Shown in pieces: positions 1-11,859 of a stretch of 64,000 bases of DNA. Numbering within the stretch: the first letter of the stretch is position 1; each line of letters begins with the position of its first letter. Source of the DNA: Magicicada septendecula (taxonomy: Eukaryota; Arthropoda; Insecta; Hemiptera; Cicadidae); NCBI GenBank assembly GCA_034769895.1, contig CM068368.1, positions 690,695,877-690,759,876 on the forward strand, written 5' to 3'. The notes beneath the pieces were generated by a model. It was not told where the DNA came from and searched no databases. It worked only from the letters and a program-made list of their open reading frames with translations. The position numbers and the translations under genes are program-made.

Positions 1-1815
1 AAAGTTATATGGTGAGATCACTTATGACTAACATCCAACTTAAATAGGATTGACAAATCCATTAAATAAATTCAGACATGGTGTGATACAGAAAATGTTT
101 CAGTGTTATGCGTCAGTACAGATTTGTTTATCAAAACATATAGGTTATTACACTTGGTGTAATGAATAAATTGTTACCCTGTTACCTTTGTGTTTTTAAT
201 CTTTCGATTAAAATTCAATTAAACACATCAATGATCGGATTATAATGATCATTGTTATTCACTACACACGCACATGAACAGAGAAAATTGGTCCGCTTCT
301 GACTAAAAGGACCTTATATGATATTATTTAATTATTTCTTCTGTTCGTTATTTTCCCGTACTAAATAAAATAATACTGCACTTAAACGCACTGGTTCTTT
401 GTAGAATATCTTGTAGTTACTTTTTGTTGTTGCCGAAAAGATTCCATCGATGCACTATTACAATGACGCTATCAGTTAGTAAAAATTTTGATGGGACGAG
501 CGCACCTGCCGCTCCGAATGAAAGTAAAAAGTGTCTAACGGTAATAAGCCGCTGTTCCTTATATACCCTATGGTTTGATCACCCTTAGGCGATTGTTTTA
601 CTTATTAAGCTATTTTCTGATTGGCTTAGCCAGGCGTTACGAAAGTGACGTATTGTCTTTTCAACTGTCACTAACGGTTTTTTAACCGACTCTCGCCAGA
701 ATGATTGACAGCCGTCGTTGTTGTTAGTGTTGATAAACAGTTTTCTTATTCATTTTGTGCAAATGATGCTAACGCCTGTCACGCATTTATTATAGTTGCG
801 ATCGGGGTCGTATCGCTATCAAATTAAAGGATATTTTTTCCTCTTCAATTTGATATAGTTTGACACTGGTTTATTTACACTTTCACTGACATTTTTTAAT
901 AAACAATGTTCAGGTACTTGGCTTCGTTCTGTCGTCTGCTAATCAAAGCCGGCGATTACACTCTCTTATTAATATTGTTTGTGTTCCATATCGCGTTTTT
1001 TCACTTTAACGTTTATGGTAGAACACCATTATATCCGTCCTGATATTTATTTGCTGAATGTTATGATTAAACCTTAACTTATACATTGCTATTAACTATA
1101 CTTACTCACAATGACATTTTGTTTCACATTATTTTGCTCCATTCTATTCATTAACAATTGAACTATTAATTATATAACATCTTAATAATGCTTATCGCTA
1201 TGTTTGGGTATAAAGACTGTTCGGTGTATGTGATTTACACTTCTAGTACTTTCCACTAATCACCTTACTGATGATTGTTTGTTTTAGGCATTGCTGAGGC
1301 ATACCGTTTGTATCGGATTTCTGCCTTAATAACATTTATTAGTTCACAATTCGGTACCTTGCTGAGGTAGCTTATTTGTATAAGGTTCCCTCTTACAAAC
1401 ATGTTTACTTGTCATAAGCATATTTGAGACTGTAATACAGCTTCAATCTCACATTGTGGCCATAGCTAATCTTAGTTCTTGGCATTAATAGTTACTAGTC
1501 ATAGTTGATTAATTCTCAGCCAAATGCTGATGCGGATATCACATTATTCAGATTCTTATTTAATGATTTTTTATTAACATGTCAAATTTCATTTAATTTA
1601 TTCACTGACTCGTTTGACAGCTTAAAGTGAATTTAATTTCTCCATTAGTTTGTGTCAGTTATAGTATGGTTGTAGTGTCAAGCAGTATTTGGGTTTACTG
1701 CTTCTTGTGGCACTTCTTCTTCTTTCTTCTTCAATGGTTCCTCTCTTCTTGGCTACTCTTATCATTATATTATCTATTTACATTACTGTTATGTATTTAT
1801 CAAATCTGATGGTAT
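1..1815. other. AT-rich DNA, no gene recognised
   Basis: No exon, conserved protein or RNA gene could be supported here. The segment lies upstream of a Ty3-type pol remnant that shares its right border, so it may be further decayed element sequence. A short hydrophobic ORF at 1627-1809 is T-rich low complexity and is not taken as a gene. Confidence 0.4.
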
Positions 1816-2229
1816 ATGTCTAGGTTATGTAACATCTGGTCATGTTACAATATACGTGAAACAGCAAAAGAAGTGACTGGAAAGCCAACTATGGGTGTCA
1901 AAGAAAACCCCTTGTTTGTTCCTGAGTTAATAGAAGCGCCCCGGGGAAAAGTTGCTAAAGATGAAGTTACGCAAGAGGTTGTTGACGAGATCCAATCCGA
2001 CTTGGATCAGCCAGTGGTGTTTAGGTCAGCATTACATGACGCAACGGGAGTGATTCCAGCAGAACTAGCAGTTGAGCGCAAGACTCGTATTCCTGGGAAC
2101 TTGATGTTCAGATCACACGAGACCGAATTCGAAGGACAGGAGAATTATCTTTCACAAGGACATCCACCTAGATCACCTGGCCAATATTACTTCAGAGACG
2201 GTTTGCCAGTTCGGGACGAACAGGCTTAA
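1816..2229 (+). pseudogene. Ty3-type LTR element, pol C-terminal remnant
   Basis: The 137-codon frame keeps the end of a retrotransposon integrase. Around residues 74-93 it has the pattern DATGVIPAELAVERKTRIP, which matches the integrase segment usually written as a Thr-Gly then P-E-L stretch followed by a basic Arg-Ile-Pro. Everything upstream that pol should contain (protease, reverse transcriptase, RNase H, integrase core) is missing. The frame stops 11 bp before an LTR and next to a purine tract, the position expected for the end of pol. Family recognition is by motif only; the first 60 residues are unfamiliar and may be junk. Confidence 0.6.
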
Positions 2230-2240
2230 GGAGGGGGCAG
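2228..2240 (+). promoter_or_regulatory. polypurine tract before 3' LTR
   Basis: The purine run AAGGAGGGGGCAG sits directly before the LTR start TGTTGCG. This is the normal place for the plus-strand primer of reverse transcription in LTR elements. Confidence 0.6.
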
Positions 2241-2716
2241 TGTTGCGAAAAGCGTACCAAACAATCCAATCCAGAACTTTCTCCACTCCCCCCGTCCAGT
2301 GTGGCAGCTGTGCGTCATTCAAGTAGATGATTCTGTTGAGTACCAGGAAGTACGCATTAAGCAGCTGGCGTGCAGTTAAGGAGGGAAAGCTGTACTCGGC
2401 CTCAGCACAGCATATATAAAGCCATAGCTGCCGGGTTGTCAGTTAGTTACGTGAGCAACTTCCGCTAGTGTGGATTGAGTGCTTGTCAAAGTGAAGAATT
2501 ATTGTGTTATGTGTTTTATAATTGTGCAAGACTCTATTTGTAGACATTGTTTATTGCATGTGAACAATTTTTATTTGATTTGTTATAAGAGACTGTGTTG
2601 TTAATTATGAACTGTTTAACTGTGAAAATTAAAGCTGGTGATTAGTGACTTAATTGGTGTCTTGTACTTATTTTGTTTCCACTGTACCTACGATGATCAA
2701 GTAGACCGTCATAACA
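2241..2716 (+). repeat. 3' LTR of a Ty3-type element (476 bp)
   Basis: It starts TGTTGCG and ends CATAACA, so TGTT and AACA form the short terminal inverted repeat of an LTR. It contains a TATA-like CATATATAAA at 2411. The closing 100 bp (an AATTAAAGCTGG stretch, then GACTTAATTGGTGTCTTGTA) recur on the opposite strand near 10.07-10.15 kb, which shows a dispersed family. No matching 5' LTR is in the window, so target-site duplication cannot be tested. Confidence 0.6.
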
Positions 2717-3204
2717 ATATTTTTTCTTTCAATATATATATATTTCTTTAAATAAGTGTAAGCAACGGTTTTCCCTTTGATATTTAATTAGTTATTTCAA
2801 GCCACTAAAATCTTACTCCTCTCTACACTAACAAAAAGATTTATTGTACAACAGTAATACTGAACGTGACAATGTAGTAGATGCTTATATTGCTTTAGAC
2901 TTAACTCTGTCCCTGAGAAAATGTGAACTAGAGTGAGAGCATAGACACGCGCACACAATGGTATAAACAAACCAATGACTCCTGAGAAATACCAATTCAC
3001 ATTACATTATCTAAACTCACGCAATACTCCCTTTCCTCTCATCTAAAAAAAATATGTTTCTTACAAGGTACTTATTTTGCTTACTTACAAGACTTTTATT
3101 TTGCACAAGGTACTTGTAACTCATCACTACAATTTCTGTTTTTTAATTAACACTTTTATTTTAGTTGTCTTGATTATTCATCACTTCTTTCACAGCGCTA
3201 ACAC
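2717..3204. other. no gene seen
   Basis: AT-rich spacer between the LTR and the Penelope-like cluster. Small ORFs here have no recognisable domains. Confidence 0.4.
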
Positions 3205-3255
3205 TTATCTAAAAATGAAACTTTTTCTTGTGAACTTACTGTTTATTCTCTTCTC

Positions 3256-3293
3256 GTCGAACGCGTTTCGGCGTACGTATTCGCCTTCTTCAG
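3256..3293 (-). ncRNA. hammerhead-like ribozyme core, copy 1
   Basis: Read on the minus strand it has CTGAAGA, a GGCG/CGCC stem with an 8-nt loop, then GAAACGCG and GAC. This is the CUGANGA-stem II-GAAA order of a hammerhead core as found in Penelope-like terminal repeats. Stem III would be very short and stem I is not evident, so cleavage activity is uncertain. Confidence 0.45.
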
Positions 3294-3480
3294 CTTAGAG
3301 ACAGACTGCCATCATTTAGTAACGGTTGTTGTGTGGAATGTGTAGTGGGAGTGGTGCGTGGAGGAAGGGGATTGGCGCGGGGATTCAATTTAATAGTTGT
3401 CTTGATTGTTCATCTCTTCTTTCACAGCACTATCACTTTACTAAAAATTAACTTTATCTTGTGAAAAACTTACTTTTTTC

Positions 3481-3518
3481 GTCGGACGCGTTTCGGCTTA
3501 AGTATCCGCCTTCTTCAG
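3481..3518 (-). ncRNA. hammerhead-like ribozyme core, copy 2
   Basis: Minus-strand CTGAAGA, stem GGC/GCC around GGATACTTAA, then GAAACGCGTC and CGAC. It is the inverted partner of the copy at 3971-4008 and differs from copies 1 and 4 within the stem II loop. Confidence 0.45.
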
Positions 3519-3583
3519 CTTTTTGGTCAGACTGCCATCATTTCGTAACGGTTTTTGTGTGGAAGGTGTAGTGGGGGTGGTGT

Positions 3584-3991
3584 GTGGAGGAAGGGGATTG
3601 GTGCATTTATTCTGAACATTTAAAAGCTCTAACCAACAACAATATACACTCCGCATTTGCCACACACATACACACAGAAAACCACAATTACACCAACATA
3701 GACACCAATCTCGAAATTTTACATTACTTACCTAAAGGCCGAAAACTCAACACAACTGAACAATACAAAATATATAAACACCACACAACACAACCAAACA
3801 ACATACTCAACGATCAATTACAATATAAATCACATACACTTTTTGACACAATTTTACAAAAAACAAACATCAAGTTGAATCCCTGCACCAATCCCCTTCC
3901 TCCACACACCACCCCCACTACACCTTCCACACAAAAACCGTTACGAAATGATGGCAGTCTGACCAAAAAGCTGAAGAAGGCGGATACTTAA
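3584..3991 (+). pseudogene. Penelope-like element, C-terminal coding remnant
   Basis: From about residue 23 to 93 the frame reads like the end of the Penelope-like protein, the region linked to its GIY-YIG endonuclease: SAFATHI, then NIDTNLEILHYLPKGRKL, then LNTTEQYKIYKHH and NILNDQLQYKSHTLFDT. Reverse transcriptase and the catalytic GIY-YIG start are absent. The downstream PLPP/TTPT stretch is the coding reading of the conserved terminal block and runs into the hammerhead-like core at 3971. The first 22 codons belong to the inverted neighbour, so the apparent start is an artefact of the rearrangement. Assignment rests on motif memory, not alignment. Confidence 0.6.
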
Positions 3992-4008
3992 GCCGAAACG
4001 CGTCCGAC
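3971..4008 (+). ncRNA. hammerhead-like ribozyme core, copy 3
   Basis: CTGAAGA at 3971-3977, GGC at 3979-3981 pairing with GCC at 3992-3994, then GAAACGCGTCCGAC. It lies downstream of the Penelope-like coding remnant in the same orientation. Confidence 0.45.
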
Positions 4009-4053
4009 GAAAAAAGTAAGTTTTTCACAAGATAAAGTTAATTTTTAGTAAAG

Positions 4054-4304
4054 TTCAATTTAATGTTTGTTTTTTGTATAATTGTGTCAAAAAGTGTATG
4101 TGATTTATATTGTAATTGATCGTTAAGTATGTCGTTTGGTTGTGTTGTGTGGTGTTTATATATTTCGTATGTAACACAACTGAACAATACGAAATATATA
4201 AACACCACACAACACAACCAAACGACATACTTAAACGATCAATTACAATATAAATCACATACACTTTTTGACACAATTATACAAAAAACAAACATTAAAT
4301 TGAA
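4054..4304. repeat. 117-bp-arm palindrome within the Penelope-like cluster
   Basis: Left arm 4054-4170 and right arm 4187-4304 are near-perfect inverted copies separated by a 16-nt spacer. The right arm on the plus strand carries a second coding remnant (LNDQLQYKSHTLFDT, about 4220-4270); the left arm carries the same on the minus strand. The arms are head to head, so the RNA of either strand would fold into a long hairpin. Confidence 0.75.
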
Positions 4305-4394
4305 TCCCTGCGCCAATCCCCTTCCTCCATGCACCACCCCCACTACACATTCCACACAAAAACCGTTACTAAATGATGGCAGTCTGTCTCTAAG

Positions 4395-4432
4395 CTGAAG
4401 AAGGCGAATACGTACGCCGAAACGCGTTCGAC
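4395..4432 (+). ncRNA. hammerhead-like ribozyme core, copy 4
   Basis: CTGAAGA at 4395-4401, GGCG at 4403-4406 pairing with CGCC at 4415-4418, then GAAACGCGTTCGAC. It is the inverted partner of copy 1. Confidence 0.45.
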
Positions 4433-4840
4433 AAGAAGAGAATAAACAGTAAGTTCACAAGAAAAAGTTTCATTTTTAGATAATTTTATTTTACTTATAC
4501 ATTTGTTCCACTTGAATCCCACACTTTTAAATACTCACGTTAATTATTTAGCACCCATGGGAAATGGATTCTTTCTTTCATGACAGGCAGCAGTTTTTAA
4601 CAGTGGGCACTGTTTCTTACAGCACACTTATACAAATCATCAAGAAAAAGTTTCCTTTTCTCACATGTTTTATGTTTTTCTTCGGTGTGGAGTTTTCTTT
4701 CTGAACTGCATTTCATTTAAAAAGTATTTAACAAAGTCTTCCGATTTATTATAGTAATACACAGCTTGTTTTGTTGCTTGATTCAGTAGGTATGTCAGTG
4801 AGTTTTGTTGTTTTTGTTCATCACATTTTTCAATTAAATT

Positions 4841-5082
4841 ACTAATTATTTTGCGACCTTCACTGTGAACAACAAAACTTCATTTTCTTTCTTTCAATGG
4901 CCCTTGAAGGAACATTGTGAATAGACAGCTACAAATAAACACATAACAGGATAATTCAGTCACTAATTATTTTGTGACCTTCACTGTGAACAACAAAACT
5001 TCATTTTCTTTCTTTCGATGACCCCTGAAGGAACATTGTGAATAGACAGCTACAAATAAACACATAACAGGATAATTCAGTC
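4841..5082 (+). repeat. tandem duplication, 121-bp unit
   Basis: Two adjacent copies start ACTAATTATTTTG at 4841 and 4962, each running through CTTCACTGTGAACAAC to AGGATAATTCAGTC. They differ at only a few bases, so the duplication is recent. No coding potential was seen. Confidence 0.85.
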
Positions 5083-8000
5083 ACTAACTGAAAGTACACT
5101 AATCTTAAACAATGGTTCACAAATTCATGTTGCTAATATTACTATAACACACTACTTAAAAAGTACTAATTTTTAGGCACAAAACCAACCAATAAACGCA
5201 CTTAATACTGCAACTGGGAAAACCAGATCATAGTAAAATTACAAAGTGTATATCCATTTCCTTTGTGAGTGGATGCCTGTGTAAACCATTGGCCTTGACA
5301 AACTAACAATACTAACACAAACACACTCGCTCATACTTTATCCCTTCCATCAGGGACACAGAGTTCAGTCTCATGCAGTACATTTCAGAGATGCCCTAAT
5401 TAATGTAGTAATTTATGAATGATTTTACAGAAATGCAATAAATGACCATGACATCATGGCTACTTTATGTACAATTGAATTTAAATACTGTACCCATGAT
5501 TACAGTGTGTTACTGGTGAAGTGTTATCAGGTACTATGTCATAAACAACCCCATTACAAACATACCTGTCAGAAAAACTTTATGGTTCAAAATGTTAGTG
5601 CATAGCAGTGTCCCTGCACCTGCAATTTAACAATGCCTTCGCTAAATTGTTGCCATCAAAATGCCAGCATATCGACAGATGGACCCTGACCAAGTTTGGT
5701 TTTTATTCACTCTTTAGTACTACCTTTGTTTATCTTTCATTCATTATTTATTGTGGTTTCTGTTTATGTATAGGAGCTCAAAGAATTAGATTAGCTTTTT
5801 TGTGTATTTCGTTTATATATTAATAATAACAACAGCAACAATAGTAATTACATATTATTTATCTGTACCATTGTGATTAATTTCCATTTTGTCTATCATT
5901 CTCAAGAATGTTGGAACATGTTTTCAATTGGAAAGGATGTCTTTTTATTTATGGTGGGTTTGTATATAAAAGGGACAAGGAAGAAACAGAACGGGAAGAA
6001 TGTTTGGAAATAGGTAGGTAAAATTAAAAAAAAGATACTGGACATTTGATGAGGAAGTTATATGGAAGTCAAACAATCATAACTGCCCTTCTTGTCCTAC
6101 AGTCTTTGAGAAGACTGTTTTAAAATGAAGGATCGAGTTAAAATATATTCATAAATTCCAGCCTAAACACTGGGAGAAGTATTAACAATGATTCATCATC
6201 TGTTCCTACCAAGCTTCCATCAAATCAAGAAACAAATATAACTATTGTTACAACACAAATAAGCCAACCCAATACCAGGGATGAACAAGATAATATTGAA
6301 TTTAAAATAATACTTCATGTTAAATAAAAATGATTAATTTAAATAAAATATAAAAACCATGACTCGACAAACGACGACATGACCTAACCCAAGTGACTGA
6401 CCCAACAAAAGGAACCAACAGAAGAAGGGAACCATGAAAAACGAACGAGAATAAAACCAAAGAAGAGAAGAAGGTGATTGATGAAACCAAAGGAAGAAGG
6501 GAAAAACCAAAACCCGAACAAAAATGAAACAAGTTCATGGAATTAAACGACTCAATGTAACACGTTGAAAGGAACCCAAAGGAGAAGGTGGAAAAACCAA
6601 GGTATTAACCAAATACAATGAAAATGAAGAAGGAGGGAACAGATAAAAATGAGAATCAATAATGATACACAAACAAGTAATAAAGCATAGGAGAAGGAGA
6701 AATAATGCACTCAAAAATAATATTGGAACCAAGACCAATAATTAACCTATGAGAAAGGAAAAAGTAAATGTCATTATCCTTTAATGGACAATCATAATTT
6801 AGGGAAGAAACCCTCGTAAACAATGTTAAAGATAAAAATGATAAAAAAGTAAACTAAACCCCAATTTAGAATTAGATGTAAGAATAGTATTGTAAGGACA
6901 TAAAATTGTTAATAATATTAAGGATATATTGTAATGAAAGAGAAAAAACGAATAGTGAGATAGTAATTAGAGGGATTACCCATTCAGAAACACTTAAAAT
7001 ACAAAAACATTTGTGAAGTGCGAAATGAAAGTGTAAAACCCCAAAGTGTAGTGATAAAGAAGGTACACTAAATAAATTATAATTAACTATAAATAATTTA
7101 AGAGTGAAGGTAATGATTGAGTGAAAATATTGTAAAGTATAGAATGGAAATATAGTGAAAAATAGTGAGTGATAAAAACATTAACAATTAATAATTCCTA
7201 AAGAACACTAAAAGTTTAATAGTGAAAAATAATAGTGAGTAAGTATGTTGTGAAAAATAGTATAAAGTATAAACTATAAAGAGATATTGAACACTGGAAA
7301 GTGATAATTACCATAATAAACAAAACAAAGAATATTATTGATAAGTTTAAAAATATGTAATCATAGTTGAAAGGGAGAACCCCAGGAAAGAGTAATGTGA
7401 AAGTATTAACATGGAGGGAAAGTAAAGATTGTTTAAAAGTTAAGGAGTTAGAAACAAATAAAAAAAAAACACCCATGTTATAAGGGATCATGATAAGTTC
7501 ATAAAAGTGATGTTGTTTGTCACACTAAAAAATAATATAAAATAAGATATATTGTGAACAAAGATTAGCACATAATAAGTTAGTTAAATAATTATTCAAT
7601 CAAGTTTATGAATTGGATATGGCTGTAAGAATCATACAGAACATAGGCCTACATGTTATATTTAAATAAAATCAAAGAAGTAGTAAATAATGGCCACATT
7701 GTTATTATTGGCAAAGGAAATGAATAAAAATGTTAAGAAATGTATGACTAGAAAACATGGAAACCCAAAGAGTAAATAATTGTGTATAAAATAATAGTGA
7801 CATAATAATAACACATAAACAGACTCAAAACACAACACAACCAATTATAATAACAAAGTAAAGCCCATTACGCTGAAATGAAATGTAATTTAAATGAAAT
7901 AAGTCAAATACCATAATGGCTACTTATGCATAGGAAAGTGCCTAACTGTCAGAAACAAACAACTACAAATTATAACAAATTAACAAAGAAATTAGCAAAT

Positions 8001-8864
8001 CTGAGGTGAAGGTTTCACCAAGAATAAATTGTAAATCATTTGTAAAACAAAATATTATAATAAGCATTTGTATACAAAAAGGAATGTAATTAACAAGTAT
8101 TAACATAATTGTAAAAACATAAAATCTAAAATTACCCAAACTTGTGGGGTATCAAAATAATCTATGAAAGGAAATAAATACTATAGTGACAATATTTAAT
8201 AACCAGGAAGGAAGATAGAGGAATAACAGCAATCAGAAGATATACGAAGAATTCGAATTTTGATAACAATACATCATCTCAAAATCAACCAATCAAAATC
8301 ATGCAGTTGCCATGGAAACGGCAGTTGAAGAGAGGATTACCGTTGAATACCGTTACAGAAGTGAAGTGTCAGTCAGAGAATACAGAAGCCAATGTTGGAA
8401 AGAACGATTTTCTATTAAAATAATGTAAAAAAGTAATCAAGGTTAATAACCATGACGGTATAAGAAGCAGACGGCCATTTATAGCAGTCCACTCGAGATC
8501 CAGGCTAATTAAACGGAAAATTAACGGAAAAGAATGACCAGATGCATTATGAAAAGGACGCCCAACCCATTGGAGCCCAAAAATTAATGAAAACAGAACT
8601 TATTGCAGCCAAATCCTACCCGACCAAACGAATGAACACACCAAGTCATGCTGAGGTGTTAAGTACAATTAAATTACCTATTTCCAAAAAACCTAATCAC
8701 TCTAAATTTTACTAAAGGTAAATTTATCTCACTATAAACAAATATTTCTCTTTCACAGATTATTTAAGTAAAATAAAACTCACTGAAAATTTGTTAAGAT
8801 AAAACATAACCTATTATTAAAACACGAACTTTCAAAACACATTTAACGACACGACAGAACAGAT
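5083..8864. other. A-rich noncoding tract, LTR-element-like
   Basis: No gene found in 3.8 kb. From about 6.0 kb the plus strand is strongly A-rich, with repeated AACCAA, GAAGAAGG and AGTGAAAAATA words. The same character is seen in 49.2-52.9 kb and downstream of pol in element 3 (62.2-63.7 kb), so I infer 3' noncoding sequence of LTR elements. The minus-strand ORFs here are T-rich low complexity and are not believed. Confidence 0.4.
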
Positions 8865-9360
8865 TGTAACATCACACATTATTATTTATGTACCCGTAGA
8901 ATAAGGTAAAATATTTTTATTGTAACCATAGGAATTCTTTAGCCCATAATCACAAGAAACCACGATTTTGGGAACGAAAATAATTGTAATAACTTCACGT
9001 ACACAGCCATACTGAAGCTGATCGTTTCCTTAATCGATTCGTCTACCTGAGGAGTAGGAGTCTTATGTACAATGTCGGTGCAAAATTATTATTAAATAAT
9101 TGTCAATTTGAACATTTTAATTATCACCTATTAAAAATAACTATTACAGGGAGTAACTGCTGTTATTATTTCATAGGGAGTGCTTTATATACTACTAGTG
9201 TTTATTTAAGAATAGATTTGATGAGAAGTGATCAAGTTGTCATTTGCACAACAGTATATACAATTCAGACGGCCGTGCGAGCGGGAAATATTTGAACGCC
9301 CCGACCGTCACCGCTGGAAACTCATCATACAATAATTTTAGTTGTTTTATATAACGACTT
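8865..9360 (+). repeat. probable LTR relic followed by primer-site-like motif
   Basis: It starts TGTAACATC, close to the TGTAACG starts of the other LTRs in this window. It is followed at once by TTGGCGCCACCTGGG (9361), which looks like a tRNA primer-binding site. Then comes CAACAGGTAAGG (9394-9405), a good splice donor placed as in the element 2 terminal repeat. No gag follows, so only the LTR and leader seem to survive. No partner LTR was found. Confidence 0.35.
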
Positions 9361-9405
9361 GGCGCCACCTGGGATTAACACACCCCTATAAGCAACAGGT
9401 AAGGT

Positions 9406-10051
9406 TACTGCCGTGTTATACAGGTGATTACCGCAATGCTACGGACATCGTTAGCCGCGAACATTGATGTAACGACCCCGGTGCGAGACGAACGCACTAA
9501 CAATTATTACACATACAAAATTGGTGTACGTTTTACAGGTACGCACCAGACAATATTATATCTTTACACTATCCACATGTGAGACATAGTGTCAGTGAAG
9601 CACTAACATCACATATGTCTAAGCCTTAACTTTCCAGCCTGTTGAACGGACTGATCGAATGGATTTCTTTCTTTTCAGTGCTGGTTATTTAAATGATAGA
9701 ATTTTGTATTCAAGACTCACAATAACTTACAATGTTTATCCTCTGGATCACAAATAAAACATTTAAAACTACATCCTCTTTATACCATGAAGTCTACATT
9801 ATCCACAGTTTCATGCATGGGAATATGCGATTTTAATATAAGTACTACTATCAGGTAAAAGACAGCGTGTGTACGCTACACTACTGATGACACTGAAAAG
9901 ATTAGAGCTTTTTTTTTCAGAAATTCTCACAAGAATAACCAGCTGACAAAAATACTGCCATGATCCTAACGTAGTCTGCAAGAAACCTACAATAAATCGA
10001 AGCATTAAAGAAATAATTGGGACTTGCTAAAAAGAGCCCTCAACAGAGAGC
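9406..10051. other. no gene seen
   Basis: Non-repetitive AT-rich DNA with one further TGTAACGACCCCGG word at about 9470 that resembles an LTR start. No ORF with recognisable content. Confidence 0.35.
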
Positions 10052-10500
10052 AGACTACAATGGTCTAACTGATCTTCGGGGTACAGTGGAAAACAAAATA
10101 CAAGACACCAATTAAGTCACTAAAAACCAGCTTTAATTATCACAATTAACAGTTTGTAGTTAACACGCTATCAACAAGATTACACTCGTACAATAATTCA
10201 AGTTATTTGTTCACACCAATAATAATGTCAACTAATAGAGTTGCGCGCAATAATCACTTTTCACTAATAACCACTTGAACGCACAGAGTAATCGCCCGAA
10301 GTAAACTCGAACTTCATTGAATAAATTGCCACTTAAACTGAAACTAAGCATCGCTGAGTGCTTATATTTAGCCCCTCTGAGATTCCAGAATAATCCATAC
10401 TACATCTCAACGCTACTAGAAAACACTAGAGCGTAATTGCTTGCCGCCCTGAACACAGTGCGCGCGAACCAATGAAGTTTGGCACAGTCTCAGCTACGGA
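10052..10500 (-). repeat. diverged LTR, reverse orientation, same family as 2241-2716
   Basis: Read on the minus strand, the region near 10070-10160 has AATTAAAGCTGG, then AGTGACTTAATTGGTGTCTTG and CCACTGTAC. These match the 3' end of the LTR at 2241-2716 in order. The outer border is blurred and the match fades toward the other end, so limits are approximate. Confidence 0.55.
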
Positions 10501-10552
10501 CGCGTGACAAGTGTCACATAATTGTCCTTCATCTCAAAGTAGCAGCAATACG

Positions 10553-10722
<170 letters not shown>

Positions 10723-10810
10723 TATTGCTGGGCTCCGCTGGAATTGCCGAGAAACACGTAGAATGTTGTGTAATGGTGTAACACTATTGGAGCATTGTTG
10801 TGCAGCTGAT

Positions 10811-10939
10811 AGTACTCAAACCCACATTATAAAAAACATGTATGGTGGACCATTTGGAGGCATTCTTGGGGTCAATAAAACAATTGACAAAAAAACTGTT
10901 ACAGATAATGCTGGTCCATTTGATATAAAAAGTAAATAA
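10811..10939 (+). CDS. possible terminal exon of an unidentified gene
   Basis: This open stretch, ending at TAA 10937-10939, has the composition of a real protein: HIIKNMYGGPFGGILGVNK followed by a Thr-Asp-Lys-rich tail and NAGPFDIK. A polyadenylation-like AATAAA overlaps the stop region. I do not recognise the protein. The frame is open through the CA tract upstream, so the 5' border is unknown and no clear acceptor was chosen. It would converge on Trub2. A chance ORF is quite possible. Confidence 0.25.
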   Translation, partial: STQTHIIKNMYGGPFGGILGVNKTIDKKTVTDNAGPFDIKSK

Positions 10940-11751
10940 ATTATGGTTGCAGTTCAGCCAGGTAAGTTCCATAAACTGATGTATCACTGTTTAATGTGCT
11001 TTATTTAACTTGGTGATTTTTATTATTGTGTAACTAACATTATGAATTTGATAACTGTATGGTTAGGAGAAATATTATAATATGGGCATGACAGTTTTAT
11101 GTGTGTTAATGGAAACTTGGTGTTCAATAATTTATTCCACAGTTATTGTAATTTACTATACATGCGATGCTCATAACAATAGTTTAGTAAAATATACCAA
11201 AGTTTTTTTATTACAGTTCAAAATATTTCTTTAAACTTGCTCTCTTTTTATTTCTTTGCAACTTGGGCAGAATAAATGCATATAAGTTTAGTACAGCATG
11301 TCTGTGAATCAGGTGTACCTAAGCAGCTACTGCAAGCCAGTCAGAATACTAAAAAGAAAAATAATATGCTGAAAGATTTGTGTGTATGTGTGTGCACGCA
11401 TACACACTCTCTAGTATTATGTGACTGCTAATTTTGATTTGTAACATGGTTTTAAAAACAATAATAAACTATTTTAAATCATTTTACTACCTTAATGTTT
11501 AAAATTTTATTAAGCAAAGATAAAATGCATGCTAAACTGCTCTGGCCACTCACAAACAAACAGTTTGTTTCGGCTATTCATCAACTTTGACATAATAATG
11601 CTTAGTAGTATAAGTTACAGCTGTTTCCTATCTGTATTAGGGAAGGCAGTCCATAAGTGTGTCACAACTACAGTTCCCAGTCAAATTAAAAAACATAAAA
11701 ACAAAACAAGTGTTTACACAGAGACAACTTAATAAATATGCATCAACATCA

Positions 11752-11757
11752 TTTATT
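11752..11757 (-). terminator. Trub2: candidate polyadenylation signal of Trub2
   Basis: TTTATT on the plus strand reads AATAAA on the minus strand, about 100 bp past the Trub2 stop codon, a normal spacing for a 3' UTR. Confidence 0.45.
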
Positions 11758-11859
11758 AAAGAATATTTCTCTACATATATATAATATACAAAATTATCGG
11801 TACTGATAAACAAACACACAATAGTACATTCAGTCATTTCATAAACTTGCTATACAATA

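Larger units (their letters stand above)
3205..4480. mobile_element. Penelope-like element fragments in inverted array
   Basis: A compound of four end fragments of one Penelope-like retroelement, two on each strand. Outer arms 3205-3395 (minus) and about 4300-4480 (plus) are inverted copies. Inner arms near 3405-3600 (minus) and 3890-4050 (plus) are a second pair. Each fragment ends in the same block: a PLPP-T-PTT type coding tail, then a hammerhead-like core, then a short AT-rich tail. Two fragments retain coding sequence for the C-terminal end of the element's protein. Penelope-like elements are known for partial-tandem and inverted arrangements with long terminal repeats carrying hammerhead motifs, and this cluster fits that pattern. 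Confidence 0.65.

Noticed and set aside
7216-7844. Phe/Leu-rich minus-strand ORFs suggesting membrane proteins
   Set aside because: They are readings of an A-rich plus strand with no gene structure.
10287-10301. 14-nt match of AGTAATCGCCCGAA to the inverted CGGGCGATTACT core of the structured RNA
   Set aside because: The match ends at once on both sides, the partner arm TAATC and the CTTACCAG loop are missing, and it lies in an unrelated LTR.
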